A stretch of DNA of 64,000 nt from an uncultured Bacteroidota bacterium (GTDB lineage: Bacteria; Bacteroidota; Bacteroidia; Chitinophagales; Chitinophagaceae). This document shows positions 61,949 through 64,000 of this stretch, piece after piece (positions within the stretch are counted from its first letter, which is position 1; each line of letters opens with the position of its first letter). The stretch spans positions 121,451 through 185,450 of the forward strand of contig CAIVEW010000073.1 of assembly GCA_903905065.1 (NCBI GenBank). The letters are read 5' to 3'. The position numbers and the translations under genes are program-made. Below the pieces are notes generated by a model, which had not been told where the DNA came from, searched no databases, and was given only the letters and a program-made list of their open reading frames with translations.

Positions 61949-63049
61949 TTATTTTAATAATTGCGTATAAAGATCAAGAGTTTCATCCACATGTTTATCC
62001 CAGGAAAAATCATTTGCTCTTACTTTGCCCCTAATGGCCAGATCGTTTCTGACCGAACTGTCATTTAATACTGTCTCCACAGCATAGTACATTGACTCAG
62101 CATCATAGGGATCCATATAGACCGCCGTATTTTGTGCAACTTCTGGTAAAGATGACGTATTGCTGAGTACACAGGGGCAATTGCAGGCAAATGCTTCTAA
62201 AACAGGTATCCCAAATCCTTCATATAGTGAAGGAAAAACAAACGCAAGTGCATTACCATACAATTGAGCCAGTTTCGTGTCGTTAACCGCTTCCTGGTGA
62301 ATCAAATCTTCGACTCTAAGCGCTACTATCACATCCTTCTCTTCTTTATTGAATTCTTTTCCTCCAGCGCAAATAAAAGATATTTTTCTCTTCAGGAGCA
62401 GAGGTGCAATTGCTTTCAAAAATGGAATGAAATTTTTGTAAAGTCCTCTGTTGCCAACATATAACAGGTATGGCGGATGACCGGTTATATTGTTATCACT
62501 AACAAGAGATTCGAACGAACTGGCCAGGTGGACAACTTTAATTTTCTCAGGTTCAACACCATAAATTTCAATCACATCTTTCTTAGTGTTTTCAGACACA
62601 GCGATGATATGTGTGGCTTTGCTGACTATACTTTTTTTTTGTGCTATTAGTTTACTGCCCGCTTTTAGTTCCTGGAATTTGCCGGATAGCTTTTCATGGA
62701 TCATATCGTGAAAAGTGACTACGATCGGCTTATTGTTTACGTACTTTATCAGATTAGGACTGTAGTAAGTTGGATGGTAAACATCGAAAGCATTTTTCCT
62801 TATATCCAGGACATTGTAAGCGTGGTTAACGGCATATAATATTTTGCGTTTTTTTAGAAATGGAGAATTTTTAAATGGCTTTGCTGGGGCAATGTTCTTT
62901 TCTTTCAGATGGGTATTATTCGAGTACAAAAGAGATAGGTGCGCGTCATGGCCACGTTTATTAATGCCCGTTACCAATTCAGAAAAAATACGGGAGACTC
63001 CTCCGTAATCCTGTAAAGAAAAAGCCTGATGATCATAGAAAACTCTCAT
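61949..63049 (-). CDS. family 1/4 glycosyltransferase (GT-B)
   Basis: A 366-residue GT-B enzyme. The N-terminal QDYGGVSRIFSELVTGINKR is a donor/acceptor loop; the C-terminal domain has YLLYVGNRGLYKNFIPFLKA and the family E-x7-E site in SLYEGFGIPVLEAFACNCP followed by SNTSSLPEVA. It is probably a mannosyl- or similar transferase in polysaccharide assembly. Part of the operon between the family 2 transferase and the FkbM gene. Confidence 0.92.
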   Translation of the reverse strand: MRVFYDHQAFSLQDYGGVSRIFSELVTGINKRGHDAHLSLLYSNNTHLKEKNIAPAKPFKNSPFLKKRKILYAVNHAYNVLDIRKNAFDVYHPTYYSPNLIKYVNNKPIVVTFHDMIHEKLSGKFQELKAGSKLIAQKKSIVSKATHIIAVSENTKKDVIEIYGVEPEKIKVVHLASSFESLVSDNNITGHPPYLLYVGNRGLYKNFIPFLKAIAPLLLKRKISFICAGGKEFNKEEKDVIVALRVEDLIHQEAVNDTKLAQLYGNALAFVFPSLYEGFGIPVLEAFACNCPCVLSNTSSLPEVAQNTAVYMDPYDAESMYYAVETVLNDSSVRNDLAIRGKVRANDFSWDKHVDETLDLYTQLLK

Positions 63050-63055
63050 GCCTGA

Positions 63056-63934
63056 TCAATAATTTCGTACCTCGCGAAAATGATTTAATTCTTTTTCTAC
63101 AATATCCTCAAAAATCTGTTTGTCATCTTTTGTAAACGCACAGACATCGGCAAAGAGGTCCAGTTCTCTGCCCGAAAAATAGTGGATCAATTGGGAAAGC
63201 AAATCTTTTTGCTCATATGTGCAGGAAACGAGATAATCACCAATGTTTACATAAAATATGAAATAATGATAGCCACATTCTTCAAGGAACTTAATGAATT
63301 CAAAAGCGTCATCATTATTTTTTTTGATCAGGTGCGGATCAAACTCAAAAAAGAGTACCGGCTTAACATTTTTAAGATAATTAACGCACGATCTCAAAAT
63401 AATGGTATCAAAGCCATCTGTATCAGATTTTATTATTTTGCTGTTTTTGAAATCCGGAAAATCGAGCAGAATATTCTCTAAAGACCTCATTGAGACGGCC
63501 TTTCCTCCTTCCTCTATATAAGCGGTGCCCTTTTCTGATCTCAGTTTTAAGTTTACTTCTTTTGTCTCGGCCCCTACCAGGGTCTTGCAGGAATATACAT
63601 TTTTAAATTGTGCTGTATTCCCGCTTAATACTTTCATGTATTTTTCATCGCCATCTATGCAAAGTATGGGTACGTCACTATAGTTTTTTATGAATGCTAC
63701 ACTATCGCCGATATTAGCCCCAATATCTATCACCGTTACTCCAGGAATCTGCGCACTCACATACTTAACTATTCTTGCTAGATTAAAATTGTATTCAGGA
63801 TACAACTTAATAATCTCACGCAAATCGTGTGAGAGCGGAATCTTTATCGTTTGATTACCGATCTTTAACGATACGAGCGGGTCATAAACCCTGGAGAATA
63901 TTTTTATGAACCTGCGCTTTAATCCCTGGAGCAT
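63056..63934 (-). CDS. FkbM family methyltransferase
   Basis: A 292-residue SAM-dependent methyltransferase. The SAM motif I is TVIDIGANIGDSVAFIKN, followed by the acidic loop VPILCIDGDEKY, and the domain ends with IIKSDTDGFDTIILRSC and VLFFEFDPHLI. FkbM members O-methylate sugars in exopolysaccharides, in keeping with the adjoining glycosyltransferases. The start lies 66 bp from the right edge of the window, so the operon probably extends beyond. Confidence 0.9.
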   Translation of the reverse strand: MLQGLKRRFIKIFSRVYDPLVSLKIGNQTIKIPLSHDLREIIKLYPEYNFNLARIVKYVSAQIPGVTVIDIGANIGDSVAFIKNYSDVPILCIDGDEKYMKVLSGNTAQFKNVYSCKTLVGAETKEVNLKLRSEKGTAYIEEGGKAVSMRSLENILLDFPDFKNSKIIKSDTDGFDTIILRSCVNYLKNVKPVLFFEFDPHLIKKNNDDAFEFIKFLEECGYHYFIFYVNIGDYLVSCTYEQKDLLSQLIHYFSGRELDLFADVCAFTKDDKQIFEDIVEKELNHFREVRNY

Positions 63935-64000
63935 ATCCGTTGTATAGAATTTAAGAGGGGATAAAAATAGCGATAGATCGACAATAATTGCTCAATCCGC

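Noticed and set aside
1..64000. tRNA, rRNA, tmRNA, integrase or transposase genes
   Set aside because: None were seen on either strand by eye; a tRNAscan/Infernal search would be needed to exclude small RNAs.

Overview
The window reads as chromosomal DNA from a Bacteroidota bacterium, most likely in the Chitinophagales/Chitinophagaceae area. The basis is three proteins with type A C-terminal sorting domains of the type IX secretion system, two TonB-dependent receptors with carboxypeptidase-like N-terminal domains, a fused isobutyryl-CoA-mutase-type enzyme (IcmF), a DUF4293 protein, starts without clear Shine-Dalgarno sequences, and many starts preceded by the Bacteroidota -7 promoter element TAnnTTTG or close variants. 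The genus assignment is inference. No rRNA, tRNA, transposase, phage gene or CRISPR array was found.

Layout. 0.2-8.2 kb: small unknown ORFs, two exported ferritin-like proteins, a lipid kinase/nadC pair, queA, dgt, a DUF4279-like protein and a SRPBCC protein. 8.3-24.3 kb: exported protein and TonB receptor, pepP-like peptidase, RDD and barrel proteins, serS, an ATPase/nuclease gene bracketed by palindromes (16.3-17.9 kb), a sugar nucleotidyltransferase, a four-helix-bundle protein, a PLP trans-sulfuration enzyme, a solitary LuxR-type HTH protein and a large Ig-like type IX cargo protein. 24.3-25.5 kb: a repeat island. 25.5-45 kb: icmF, glycosyltransferase, gamma-carbonic-anhydrase-like protein, gcvH-vanZ, a UvrD-type helicase, two type IX cargo proteins, comEC, a RND transporter, a fatty acid hydroxylase and a serine hydrolase. 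45-51.4 kb: a hybrid-propeller sensor kinase and NarL-type regulator, divergent from a TonB receptor. 51.5-59 kb: a stretch rich in small accessory genes (Cys/Lys-rich peptide, hicB-hicA, Imm51-like, GxxExxY nuclease, mntA with a broken hepT) set among core genes (psd, clpC, a STAS protein, rnz). 59-64 kb: ferredoxin-NADP-type reductase, recX, apaG, an NTF2-like protein, then a minus-strand glycan cluster that probably continues past the right edge.

The most interesting signals are two solitary nuclease-type genes that look like minimal cassettes. One (16361-17791) codes for an AAA ATPase fused to a PD-(D/E)XK-like domain and is bracketed by three copies of a ~50-bp imperfect palindrome that occur only around it in this window. 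The other (57003-57425) is a GxxExxY-family PD-(D/E)XK protein lying exactly between 36-bp inverted repeats (30/36 identical). That 478-bp unit starts at the stop codon of the STAS gene and ends one base before the rnz start codon, so it looks like a clean insertion into a tight two-gene operon. Other notable points are a hepT/HEPN gene killed by one in-frame TAA, a two-hairpin interspersed repeat that supplies the 3' end of a reading frame, and a perfect 64-bp tandem duplication in front of icmF.
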